Part shown: one piece after another, positions 49,684-61,060 of the stretch | Layout: every line of letters begins with the position of its first letter | Position numbering within the stretch: position 1 is the stretch's first letter | Origin: Blasia pusilla | Taxonomy: Eukaryota > Marchantiophyta > Marchantiopsida > Blasiales | Direction: 5' to 3' | NCBI GenBank assembly: GCA_050084515.1 | Contig: CM114271.1 | Location: forward strand, 53,940,001-54,004,000 | DNA: 64,000 bases | Made by a program: the position numbers and the translations under genes | Notes under the pieces: generated by a model | What the model saw: the letters and a program-made list of their open reading frames with translations, nothing else | The model's database searches: none | What the model was told of the DNA's origin: nothing

Positions 49684-50007
49684 GTGGCTAAGCAGCGTCG
49701 TATGAGATCGCGACAGATCACAGCGGTTGCGTTGGTGAGCTCCATGCCTACCGAGACGGTGGAGGCAGTGGCTGGGGGCGAGACCCGAGGAGATCTACGC
49801 ACCAGGGGAGATCGGGAGAGACACCCTTGGACTTCTTGGGATGTTTTGAAGGTACGCAAGGAGATGATAGCCACAGCATCGAGCGTGGTTTCGGGCACTG
49901 CACGTGGAGGAGATCAGAGTTTGCTGTTGGCTGCAGGAGAGCGGCCGATATGGGTTGCACCATAGCAACCACCGATACCCACGCCGGAGAGTCCTACCGT
50001 AGTCAGG

Positions 50008-50928
50008 ATGGAGACTTGGGAGCCAGATATGGGCCCTAAGTCGACACGAGGAGAGCGGCGCCGAATACATCAGTTCCTCATGAGTTATAGGAGCTGCTTT
50101 GCGTTTAGCATGGAGGATTTGGGTACGCTGAAGGGACCGGGGATCCGAATTGAGTTGTCGAGTGATATGCCGATCTTCCGACGACCCTACAGGTATAGTG
50201 ATATGGAGAGGGCTCTGATTCAGAGTAGGAGCCAAGACTTGGTCGGAGCAGGACTTGTGGAGATGTTGCATGGGGAGTATGCATGTGCCAGTGTCATGCC
50301 CGCCAAGAAGGATGTGCATGGCAACTGGACGGATAGGCGGATGTGTGGGGATTACCGACCTATCAATCGGCAGACGAAGTCCGATAGGTATGCCATGCCC
50401 ACCCCTGAGGAGATCTTTGATGCGATTAGTCACGCAAAGGTCTTCAGTTCATTGGATTTGCGAGCCGGATACCATCAACTGCCTATCAGATTTGAGGACA
50501 GGCAGAAGACGGCATTTTGGGGCATCGATCCTCACGGGAAGGATTGTTTGTACCAGTGGCGGTTCTTACCATTTGGGTTAAAGAACGCCCCGGCTGAGTT
50601 TCAGAGGGTCATGAATAGGATCTTGGCTGGTCTGGATTTTACTAGGTGTTATATTGATGACATCGTAGTCTTTAGCGCCACGGTTGAGGAGCATGAGCAA
50701 CATCTGGAGGAGGTGTTTTGACAATTGCAATTACATGGGCTGAAGCTACATCCTGGCAAGTGCAAGTTCTTCTACGACCACATTGAGTACTTGGGTCATA
50801 CGATATACCCAGGGGGCCTTGGTGTTCAGCAGACGGAGGTAGAGGCTATCTCACGCATTCCACGCCCTACAGATGTGAGCCGTGTTCGCGCATTCATGGG
50901 ATTGGCAAACTTCAATCGGCGATACTAA
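50008..50928 (+). pseudogene. Reverse transcriptase of the methyltransferase retroelement
   Basis: It is in the same frame as the methyltransferase. RT motifs: RMCGDYRPINRQTKSDRYAM, VFSSLDLRAGYHQLPI (first catalytic Asp), YQWRFLPFGLKNAPAEFQRV, the catalytic YIDDIVVFS (about 50650-50676) and HPGKCKFFYDHIEYLGH. This is Ty3/gypsy type. A TGA at 50719 replaces what in relatives is Arg (VF.QLQLHGLK), and TAA at 50926 ends the open part. Confidence 0.92.
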
Positions 50929-51450
50929 CCTTGCTGACCAAGGTGGATCATGAGTGGCACTAGGGGGATGAGCAGGAGTGAGCATTTTAGTTGCTCAAGA
51001 ACAGGTTGACGTCCGCACCCATCTTGAGGAGACCGATCAAGGGGCGTCGTTTCTAGTTGCACACAGATTGGAGCATGTTGGGGCTTGGAGCGGTGCTCAC
51101 CTAGCATGATGATGAGGGTAGAGAGTTCATGGTGGCTTACGCTAGCCGCTCGAACAACGCTGCAGAGGCGGCTAAATGACGAGGGTGAGTGCTTTGGCTA
51201 CGATGTAGGGTCGCGCGCATTTCAGGTGTTACTTATTCGGCAACCCCTTTACCATCATCACTGATCATCAACCACTGAAGTGGTTGATGGAGTCCGACAA
51301 GCTTACACGGAAGCTTGCGAGATGTGCTCTGTTGTTGCAGGAGTATGATTTTCAGGTGGTACATAGTCCTGGGACGCTCAACCAGGATGCAGATGGGTTT
51401 AGTTGTAACCTATGCCCGAGTTAGCGAGATGCGACTAGAGCTTGATGGCA
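50929..51450 (+). pseudogene. RNase H of the methyltransferase retroelement
   Basis: Read across stops, it gives LLTKVDHEWH, LLKNRLTSAPILRRPIKG, LHTDWSMLGLGAVLT, HDDEGREFMVAYASRSNNAAEA. After a frameshift it gives CYLFGNPFTIITDHQPLKWL and QEYDFQVVHSPGTLNQDADG. Stops at 50988, 51054 and 51102 fall exactly where relatives have Gln. Confidence 0.85.
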
Positions 51451-51529
51451 TGGAGAGAGTGATGAGGAGTCGGTGCCAGGATGAAACGCGTCAGCCTATT
51501 TAGGCATGTTGGCTATGGAAAGCTAGAGT

Positions 51530-52640
51530 GTGGAGACTTCGATGGCGAGCTCTAGTGGAGAGTCCTTGGATCCCGAGGCCAGTGAGGACACGAAAAGTGG
51601 TCGAGATATTCATGATGATGGAGTAGTCTTGGAGTACCTTCGTACTGGCAGCGTTGCGAGCACCATGGATGCAAGAGAGCGGGATCGGATCCTACAGCGG
51701 GCCAGACAGTTCCGTTGGGAGGGGACACATGTTTTGAGGGTTTGGGAGGATGGCAGAGTACGCGTAGTGCCGCATCCTTCGCAGAGAGCACGACTAGTGC
51801 AGCATGCCCACGAGGAGTAGGGTCACTTTGGGGTGAAGCGGACGTATAGCTTGCTCCAGATTCAGTATTGGTGGCGAGGCATGCAGACTGACGTTCAGCA
51901 GTTTGTTGCCATGTGCATGGTGTGTGATCGGGTCCGAGCATCGTTCAATGCTCCGACTCCACAATTGCATCCATTACCGATCATGGGCTTAGGGTATAGA
52001 TGGAGTTTGGATTTTGCAGGACCTTTGCCCTTGACGGAGCGTCACAGTCGTTATGTGTTGGTGATGGTCGAGCACTTCTCGAAGTGGATCGAGTTGGTTG
52101 CATTGCCACGACAAAGCAAGTGAGGGAGTAGCTTATGCCTTCCTTGACAGAGTCTTTGAGTCATTATGGCGCACCGACTAAGGTGTTGACACGGGTACCG
52201 AAGTTTCGCGGTGAGTTCCAGGCCTTGTGTGATCGGGGGCGATCCACCACCGACGACGACGCGAGATCATCCCGAGGCGGATGGATTAGCGCAGAGAGTT
52301 GTGCAGACGGTGAAGAGGGGTTTACGCAAGTATGGCTTGCAGAGAGGTCACCTAGGAGATTGGGACCTCCAGTTGCCATGGTTGGCGATGGGATATAGAT
52401 TCGTGAGTGGCATCCTTACTTGCTACTTTATGGCGAGAGCCGATTTACCTCGGCCATTCGTCGAGATCTTTGGTGAGGTGTCTTTGAACCTTGATGACCC
52501 TGATGTATGGGTACGAGCATGTTCTCAGAGGGCTGAGTTATTTCGGAGAGTGATGCCCATGGCGTTCGAGAACTTGGCGATTGCACAGCATCGGGATACG
52601 TTGAGGTATGCGACTATTCGAGGTGGTGGTTATCGACCAA
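51530..52640 (+). pseudogene. Integrase of the methyltransferase retroelement
   Basis: The H2C2 zinc-binding domain (H..GHFGVKRTYSLLQ..YWW...C.VCD, TAG at 51818) precedes the rve core: YRWSLDFAGPLPL (first Asp) and HSRYVLVMVEHFSKWIELV, then a badly frameshifted second-Asp region (about 52180-52250), then DHPEADGLAQRVVQTVKR. In that last motif the position of the catalytic Glu is Gln in this copy. It would insert the cDNA. A basic C-terminal extension leads into the PHD finger in the same frame. Confidence 0.88.
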
Positions 52641-52840
52641 CTATCCGGAGGCTTCATCAAGGAGATTATGTCTACTTGCAGCGGACGGCACCGACGACGT
52701 TGGATGTGACTGCAGGGCGCACTATCTTGCTGGAGGGACGCGATGGTATGGTATGGAAGGACCACGTGCGTAATTGTGCGCCATGTCACCTTCCTAACAT
52801 TGATGGTACAGTAGATCCGAGCTTAGCAGTAGTTTTTGCA

Positions 52841-52990
52841 GGCTTGCGTTGTATGTTGTGTGAATCTGCCCGTGGTGCGGCAACGATGCTAGTCTGTGAT
52901 GGGTGTTCGAGAGGATGGCATATGGCATGTTTGACGCCACCTCTCACAAGGGTTCCTCAAGGACGATGGATGTGTCCCAGATGTACATAG
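52841..52990 (+). pseudogene. PHD finger at the integrase C-terminus
   Basis: The last 49 residues of the frame contain the C4HC3 pattern: CMLC, then VCDGC with SRGWHMACL, then PPLTRVPQG and WMCPRC, ending at TAG 52988-52990. The pattern and the aromatic WH..C core are canonical for PHD zinc fingers that read histone H3 tails. It occupies the place where chromoviruses keep a chromodomain and probably served to target integration. The PHD module itself is open, although the upstream ORF is broken. Confidence 0.88.
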
Positions 52991-53165
52991 AGAAGGTAGT
53001 TCTACATTCCGACTTGTGTGACATGGATGACAAGGAGGCGACTAACGATGGGGCCACATGAGCACCCGGCCTTCTTGCTCTTAGCGTCCGAGAGATGTAT
53101 GTCATGGTAGATAGGGATAGATGGCTAACTCGAGTTAGAGGGACCTAACCACCAGCTAGGATGGC

Positions 53166-53284
53166 TATTGGAGATATTTTGGTACTTCTAGTCTCATTGT
53201 TTGGATGCCATGAGTTAGCATGGGATCATGCGTGTTTGTGTGTGTGTTCGGTGACAGCCATGTATGTTGTGTAGCGATGTGTAT
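53166..53284 (+). repeat. Block B1 (119 bp) preceding the right A repeat
   Basis: It runs from TATTGGAGATATTTTGG to ...GATGTGTAT and recurs at 53805-53923 with only a handful of mismatches. It is absent beside the left repeat. Confidence 0.9.
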
Positions 53285-53298
53285 CATACACGGTATCC

Positions 53299-53806
53299 GT
53301 CTTTTAGGATAGATCGGTGGGATCTAATAGAGCGCCTTCATGAGTAGTGGAGGACACGCCTAGTAGGTCGAGGGTGACCTGCTGAGGCCCTTGGAAACCT
53401 GAGATAGCAGGTTTCCCCTTCGTTTCGGCTCATTTGGAGCCATATTGAGGAACTTACTATTTTAGGTAAGTGTCATTTTGAGTATATGATCGACTTATTA
53501 TTTTTGGTAAGTGGCCCTTGACCTCCTACATCAGGTCAAGAGCCAAGGAGGTGACTTGGGAGAATAGGTTACCATGGAGAGAGCTTGGGAGAGGGGAGGG
53601 GTATACCTCAAGGAGAGAGAACTTGAGAGCTCATTCTCTCTTTGTTGAACCTCTTGGTATGAGGCGGCGGAGTTATGGTACCTTGCCTTGTGAGTGTAAC
53701 CCAAGCCTCTCATAAGGAGAGTGGGTTTGGTTTGACATGAGAGAGAGTGCACATCTTTGAGAGCTATGGTGTGAGATGGTGGAGAGAGAGATTGGATCTT
53801 ACTTTA
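53299..53806 (+). repeat. Right block A2 of the methyltransferase retroelement
   Basis: A 508-bp copy of 43728-44235. Its first bases (GGTATCC before GTCTTTTAGG) differ from the TGTCAC of the left end. Confidence 0.92.
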
Positions 53807-53933
53807 TTGGAAATATTTTGGTACTTCTTGTCTCCTTGTTTGGATGCCATGAGTTAGCATGGGATCATGCGTGTTTGTGTGTGTGTTCGGTGACAGCGAT
53901 GTATGTTGTGTAGCGATGTGTATGCGCACGACA
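53805..53933 (+). repeat. Block B2 and right terminus of the methyltransferase retroelement
   Basis: A second copy of block B (53805-53923) is followed by GCGCACGACA, the presumed terminus, and then CACTA-B sequence. Confidence 0.85.
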
Positions 53934-55814
53934 ACTCCTTTGAGATACGTTGTTGCACCTGCACATGCTCCTTAAATACATAAATTATGAAATTCATGCA
54001 TGTGAAAGGGTTCAATGCAAATATGGAAATGAAGCAATAATGGAAGTTTTCTACCGTTATATAACTTTAGCAAGAAAACTAGGGAATGCCAAGATGACTT
54101 ACATCAAGTCCATCTAAACCTGCACGGCCGGAGAAATTTAAAGTTTGGACCTTGGCCCTTGCTCGAGCTATCTTTTCTGCCTTCATCTTACCCTCTTTGG
54201 AGAACCAATAATCTACTAATCGATTCCATGACTCCTCATCGGTATCTGGGTGACACGGGACTGCGCGATGAGCCCCATGTAATGTCCAATAGTTTTTGAC
54301 ATTGGATCGCTCGGTTTTCAATAGTTGTGCTATTTTTTCTTCATGAAATCAAGCGAAAAAGATGATGCACCCACATATGTGTATGCCTCAATGATGTGAT
54401 TCTAAACAGCAGCCATGCTGATAGAATTCTGTTTACTAATCTCAATGCATGATAAGTCCAAGTACCTCATCACCCATACCTTCAATTCATTTAGCCAAGG
54501 CTCATAACCTGGAACTCTAGGCGACGGAATACCATTTGGCATGAGCTCATATCTAGGTTTTAAGTTCTGCTCCTTCCTAATGGAGACATCACGAGTCCAC
54601 AAATCACGCTTTGTGCGACTCTGCCGTTCTCGTACAAATATACCACCATCCCAATTCTCAGATGTCAAAAATATAGGGCCGACGATTTTAAACTCTCGAA
54701 ATCATAATTATGTTGAACTATAGTAACTATAAGACCAACTTATACTAGTAACAGTTTCACACCTTTCATAATACAACAACCTATTCAATATAAATTTGAA
54801 AATTCGGAACCAAGTGAGAAGTTACCTTTAGATTCACCTGCTTGTGGGGTCAAATTTTTTGATGGGCTTGGTGTTGCGCAAGATTGAGACCTACTAAGGC
54901 ATAATTCGTCGTACGTTTTCCTGTTGGCCAATGGAGGTGTCAACGGTGTTGGGGGTGGCGGTTGGGATGGCCCATGTCCCTTGTATCCACAAAAGAAATA
55001 CAATTAGCTACTTAGACTTCCAATTAATTGAATTCCCGTGTGCAAAACAAGAAAGGGCATAATAGTAAGCCTACTTACCCATGGGGATTGGATGTTCATG
55101 GATGATTGAGCTCCATTTGTCCATGGTGGCTGAAATTGACTTCCATAACCCATCGGTGATTGCATCATCATAGGTACCCATCATGGCATCTGGCTTTATG
55201 CCCATGGGGGTGGAGGAGGGGGGTATGCTTGCGAAGGCATTATGGGTTGTGATGGAGTTCCATCCATGGGCTGCACATGTAAGTAAATTTGTAAGTAAAC
55301 TAAACTAGAGACCATTTGATGAATAAAGATTAGTGAAGTCATAATGACAGGCTTCTACCACTCAATTTATTACATACCAATCATACATATAGAGATAGTT
55401 GAATATTCATCCATGTCCACGATTATATTACGGCATCGTTTGTATTGGTGGAATTTCGTACACTTCCCTGTTTGGATGGTTTGACTGGACGCTCCTTTGC
55501 TTGAGGCTATTCAAAACAGACATCTCATTGTGAGTTAACACATAATTCATAATTCTGAAATCTGAAGAGAGTAGCAAAACAACAAGATGTGAAGAGAAAG
55601 TATCCTCCAGCCATAAGTCGTCATCCTCTTCAGCCCCCAAGAAGTCCATCTCAAGGAGTGGATTATAATAGGGGTCTTTGGAATCACTATCTAAACAATC
55701 TTTTCGAGTCTCCTCAGGGATTACACTTTGGTTAGTGGCCTTCTCCTCCAACCGTAAGCTGCGTCTTTGTGGAAGAGAAGGATTCCAAAATGGCAAAGGC
55801 TTGCGCTCCTTCAC
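53934..55814 (-). pseudogene. TNPA-like protein of CACTA-B, N-terminal half
   Basis: Minus-strand exon-like pieces: 55814-55428 (acidic, LEDTFSSHLVVLL), 55003-54785 (Pro-rich), 54668-54402 (GYEPWLNELKVWVMRYL) and 54321-54079. The last reads DEESWNRLVDYWFSKEGKMKAEKIARAR, matching the W..LVDYW...KR.EKN.A.R core of plant En/Spm (Transposase_24-like) proteins. The remainder of this gene is at 42065-43500, on the far side of the inserted retroelement. Confidence 0.55.
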
Positions 55815-56332
55815 AACCCTTGGAGCAACAAACCTTCAAAATATGATCATAAAAATTTTGTCATATTTCCTAATGTACACCCACTATATGAACATGATAC
55901 ACTTGACCAAAGAAAGCAAAAGAGAAAGGTTGTCTAAGATCATACTTACCAATCCTTCAACCCACCAAACAACTCCGCCTCTTTGGCCTTTCTCTCTCTC
56001 ACTCTGTGATTCCTTTCTTCCTCATATGGATTAGAACTTTGTTGAACATTATCTATATCATCCTAAGATGAACTCTGATTGGACTCCACGTTCTCATCAA
56101 TCATATCAGGTACACCGTTCCAAGCAACTCCCTCCCTATATAGACGACAAGTTAGCAAGAATAACACCTAACTTGACGGTAATTTGAGAGTTTTACTTGT
56201 TGCCGTAGAGTTTCATTCCATTATGCCCAACAACACCAGAATTCACTTAAATCCTCGTAGTAGAAGTCAATTATTTGAATCATACCAAAAAAAACACAAC
56301 GATGAGTACCAAAGAAACAACTATGAATTAAT

Positions 56333-57154
56333 CTAATCTGATTCTGAGTTATTAGAGTCTGAATCAACATCTTCTACCATATCGCATACATGGATTATTG
56401 GCACATGCTGCACATCCACCCTAGCAGCTTCCATTTCTGCATCACTTAGGACTCTAGCTCCTAAGGTACTTGCATCTGGTAGATCCCCTGGTTCCATGCA
56501 TGTACCATGGAAGGTGGGCAAAGCATTACAAGCTCCATCTAGTGCCTCTAAGTCATCAAAATAAACTCTCCGAGCTCTAGCTTCCTTCGTCGTTACCACT
56601 TTCCATCCTCCACCCTCATCGGCATCTCCATAAAACACTTGTTGCACTTATGATCGGAAAACAAACGGCTGGTGATCTAATGGCTCGCATGACCTCAAGT
56701 TGGCCAACAGAAAACCCTCCTTATCTAATTTCATGGATCCTACTCTCGAATCCCAATCTGCTTTAACCCACCGCCCTTGCATAAGTATTATGGGTTGTTC
56801 TACAATCCCATAATCAAGTAAGAGAATATCAACCAACACCGCAACATATGAGTATAAACAATTATGGTTGGAACTTTTTTCATCAACAAATACTGCACCT
56901 ATTCCACTATCATAAGTGGAGAAAGGTGTCGCACCACTTGGCCCTTCTACCCTAAAGTGGTTTCCGTAGGCTTGCATACTCTTGAACAACAATGCCCTAC
57001 TATTAGGAGGTATAGCTAACAATAGTAGGTGAGCATCATGATCTTTTGAGTTGTCAATTGCATCATGTGTAATGGCAAGGCGAATCCACTTTTCAAAGGG
57101 AATGTCTCTCGAACATGACTGATATTTCCTGTTCAATAACAATATTAATGGCAT
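56333..57154 (-). pseudogene. CACTA TNP2 C-terminal region (DUF4216-like)
   Basis: The minus strand reads PFEKWIRLAITHDAIDN, FKSMQAYGNHFRV, LLDYGIVEQPIILMQGRWV, MKLDKEGFLLANLR and, after an in-frame TAA at 56648, VQQVFYGDADEGGGWKVV. The pattern of a hydrophobic LDY..., a W-containing strand, G/EGF.L.N, PFV..S and QVFY.....WKVV is the DUF4216 domain found C-terminal to the transposase in plant CACTA TNP2 proteins. An acidic DSDSNNSESD tail ends it. The catalytic N-terminal part is missing. Confidence 0.7.
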
Positions 57155-57298
57155 TAGTACATTCTTTTGTATTTAATGTGTCAATACCAAAATAATATAC
57201 ACTTTGAGAGTCCGAACCGTAAGAAACATAGTTATAACCTTGAAAAGCATATATTGGAGAGTTTTACTTTTACCTTTGCCAATCAACCATGACCTCTG

Positions 57299-57517
<219 letters not shown>

Positions 57518-57629
57518 ATGACCTCCGAACGTTCTGAACGTCCCACACTCCAACACAATATGGAAGATTATTCGACACATTTTGATCGCGGGTATATTAA
57601 AAAATTGTTACTCGGGATGTACTTGAAAA

Positions 57630-60600
57630 TCATAACTAGGGAGGCTAACTCACAGATCTGAACCGTTGACCATGTGGAAAAATGTAAGGCCTCCTTGTGT
57701 GCAGTGGTTTCATCACCATCCTGGTGAAAGAAAAACCTAACTCCATCATAACATGAAAATGCCAAAAGGACTTTAAAGAATCCTATTCAACTCCCTCTTA
57801 CTGCTTCTTGGCTTGTCATTTTGTACCTTGCACAATCCACATGGGGCCCAAAAATCATGATTTTTTTTTTAAGATGGCACCCTTAATCCAGGAACAGAGG
57901 AGAAAAGAAAAAACATCAAATGACCACTCACACACGGAACTAAAACTCGTAAACCCTGAAAACAGTCTTCCATTTTAGGTTTGAGCATGGAGAGCTAACT
58001 TGTAGATATGAACCATCTAATTTGTGGAAGACATTAATGGACAGGCTCTGAAAAAATATTCATCCACATCCAATGGTGGTAAACAAAGTTACTACCACGT
58101 GACGATGAAAATGAGACAACGCCTAAGAAAAAGACTACTCAAAGTCCTAGTCCTCCTTCTTGATCCATCATTTTCTCCTCTCCTCCTCAACCTCCTCCTC
58201 CTTAAATCTTGAAACTTTTCCCAAGGAGGCAACGCGTTTTCAGGAACACAAGCCAAAAGAACAAATTACCAATGACCACTCACACATGGTATTAAAAAAC
58301 GTAAACCCTAAATAAGGTTTCTGATTTTTTGTATTAGCATGGGAACTTCAATAGAAGATCTGAATCGTCGAAGTTCTCGACAAATCTAATATCAAGGATG
58401 GGAAAAATATTCATCCCCATCCAATGGTGGAAAGAAAGGAAACCACTGTGTTACCATGAAAATAGTGCAAAGGGTTTGAACGAGACTATTCAAAGTCCTC
58501 GTCCTCCTTCTTGATCCATCATTTTCTCCCCTCCTCCTTAACGAGGAGTCCGAAAATCTTGAAATTGTTTCCAGGGGAGCAAGCCAACTCTAGGAACACA
58601 GATCAAAAGAAAAAATTACAAATGACCATCCACAAATGGAAATAAAATTTGTAAACCCTCAAATTGATCTTTCATTTATGGTTTGAGCACGGAGAGCTAA
58701 CTAGAAAATCGAAACCGTTCAACATGTGAACGGATTTGAGGCCTTAGCGTGTGTTAGGTTTCATCACCATCCAATTGTGGGAGAAAAATTAACCTTCATG
58801 ATACAATGAAAATGCCATAAGGACTCGATCATAATAACGCCAAAAATCCCACACTCGCCTTTTTATCTCCATATTCCTTATATTTCAGCTCCATCCAACA
58901 GTGGAAAGTCAAGATACTAACTAGAGTGCAAATATCAAAATTGAACTAACACTTGGATCATTATTCGTGTTTTGCCTTTCTTCGCCTTTCATCTCCATTT
59001 GCTTGGCCCTCCTCTCCATCATTGTGTCTATTAATCATGAAACTTTGTCACAATATGTACTTATGTGTTACAATACCAATGGATAAAGAGAATCTCCAAA
59101 TGGACACCCAAACAGGGAGTAAAAAATCATAGATCCTAAATATGATTTCCCATTTTTAAATTGAGCAGGGAGTAGGATATGGAAAATCCACACGGTCCAA
59201 AAGTAAAAGGGCCTTCTCATGTCAATATTCCTTAATTTTGTAGTTTCTTCCAACGGTGGGAAGTCAAGATGCTAGAATGCAAACATCAAAATTTAACTAG
59301 CTCTTGGGACATTATTGATGTTTTGCCTTTATTCCTCTTTCATATCCATTTTGTTGGCATCCCTCTTCATCACCAAGTCCATAAATCCTCAAAATTTGTC
59401 ACAAGATGTAATTATGTGTAACTATACCAATGAAAAAAGAAAATATCCAATTGGACCCCCGGTCTGGGAATTAAGAATCATAAACCTTAAACAAGGTTTC
59501 CTAATTTTCAATTGAGCATGAAGTAGGATATGGAAAATCCACAGTGTCCGAAAGTAAAAGGGCCTTCTCATCTCCATATTCCTTATGTTTCAACTCCATC
59601 CAACGGTGGGAAGTCAAGATACTAGAGTGAAACATCAACGTTCAACTAACTCTTGGAACATTACTTGAGTTTTGTCTTTCTTCGTCTTACATTTCCATTT
59701 ACTTGGCCCTCCTCTTCATCACCATGCCTATAAATGATGAAAACATTTCAAAAGATGTACTTATGTGCTATCATACCAATGGAAAAAGAAAATATTGAAA
59801 TGGACACTAAAAGAGGGGATAAAAGATCATAAACCCTAAACATGATGTCCCAATTTTAAATTGAGCATGGAGAGGATATGGAAAATCCACACCGTAAAAA
59901 AGTAAAAGGGCCTTCTCATCTACATAGTCATTATATTTCAGCTATATCCAACGGTGGAAAGTCAAGATCTTAGAGTGCAAACATCAAAATTGAACTAACA
60001 CTTGGATTATTATTCGTGTTTTGCCTTTCTTTGTCTTACATCTGCATTTGCTTGGCCCTCCTCTTCATCTGCATGTCTATAAATCATGAAATTTTGTCAC
60101 AAGATGTACTTATGTATTACTATACCAATGGAAAAATGAAATCTTGAAATTAACGCCCGGCCAGGAATTAAAAAAAAAAAAACCCTTAACGCGGTTTCCT
60201 AATTATAAATTCAGCATGGAGTAGGATATGGAATATCCACACTGTCCAAAAGTAAAAGGGTCTTCTCATCTCCATAGTCCTTAAGTTTTGAGCTGCATCC
60301 AACGGTGGGAAGTCAATATGCTAGATTGCAAACATCAAAATTCCACTAACTCTTGGAAGATAACTTGTGTTTTGCCTTTATTCCTCTTGCATATCTATTT
60401 TTTTGGCCCTCCTCTTCATCACCACGTCTCACCAAGTATTCCCTAAATCAAGATACATTTCCTTGAGGGGCATCCCAACACCTAGAACAAAGGGGAAAAG
60501 AAAAAAAACTCCAAATGACTACTCGTACATGGATTTAAAAATCATAAATCCCAAAGGAGGTGTTTCATTTATGGCACGATAATGAGGAGCTAAATAGCAT

Positions 60601-61060
60601 ATCAAAACCGTTTAAGTAGTGCAAATAATTAAGAGAAAAGTCAATGCCCCGTTTTATCACCATATGATGGTTTGATAAAAAGATAGCTACATGTTAATAT
60701 GACAAACAACTCCCAACATTCGTACTCAAAGGCCTCCTCCTCCTTCTTGACATCCCATTCTCTCCCCCCTCCCCTCACCAAGGGTTATAAAAATCAATAA
60801 ACTTTTTCCACATGGGCACCCCAACACCAAGAACTAAGGGGGAAAGAAAAAACTCCAAATGACCACTCACATATGGATTTAAAAATCGTAAACCCCAAAG
60901 GAGGTGTTTCATTTTTTGTAGGAGCATGGGGTGTTAAATAAAAGATCCAAACCATTCAAGTACTGCAGAAAATTAATTACAATGCTACTGCCAACTTTTA
61001 TCTCCATCTAATGGTTAGATGAAAAGATATGGTCATGTAAACATGAAAATGACACAACCA
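57630..61060. repeat. Tandem array of ~350-bp repeats in CACTA-B
   Basis: About ten imperfect units are marked by a GCATGGAG...ATATGGAAAATCCACA or GAGCTAAC..GATCTGAACCG box. They occur near 57640, 57987, 58338, 58688, 59164, 59516, 59865, 60214, 60578 and 60924, mostly 346-364 bp apart. Each unit also carries a CATCCAA(C/T)GGTGG box and a CTTGGCCCTCCTCTTCATC-type box. No coding signal was seen. Confidence 0.85.

Larger units (their letters stand above)
43722..53933 (+). mobile_element. Retroelement encoding a cytosine DNA methyltransferase and a PHD finger
   Basis: A 10.2-kb element is inserted in the CACTA-B TNPA-like gene. Coding order on the + strand is Gag with zinc knuckles, retropepsin, C5-DNA methyltransferase, reverse transcriptase, RNase H, integrase, PHD finger. 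The terminal dinucleotides fit TG...CA (TGTCACG at 43722, GCACGACA ending at 53933), with a possible 4-bp duplication ACTC on both sides. The repeats are unusual: a 508-bp block A at 43728-44235 and 53299-53806 (about 97 percent identical), plus a 119-bp block B present only on the right, before and after the second A. GC content is far above that of the host CACTA. The copy is decayed: at least a dozen in-frame stops and several frameshifts. Related methyltransferase-bearing retroelements are known from Klebsormidium and Symbiodinium. Confidence 0.88.

Noticed and set aside
43722-53933. A tyrosine recombinase of DIRS/PAT type, as the split repeats might suggest
   Set aside because: I found no R..HxxR..Y recombinase signature. 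A zinc-binding plus rve integrase is present instead.
57630-61060. CRISPR-like array
   Set aside because: Units are about 350 bp and imperfect throughout, with no short identical repeats and unique spacers, in a plant nuclear context.
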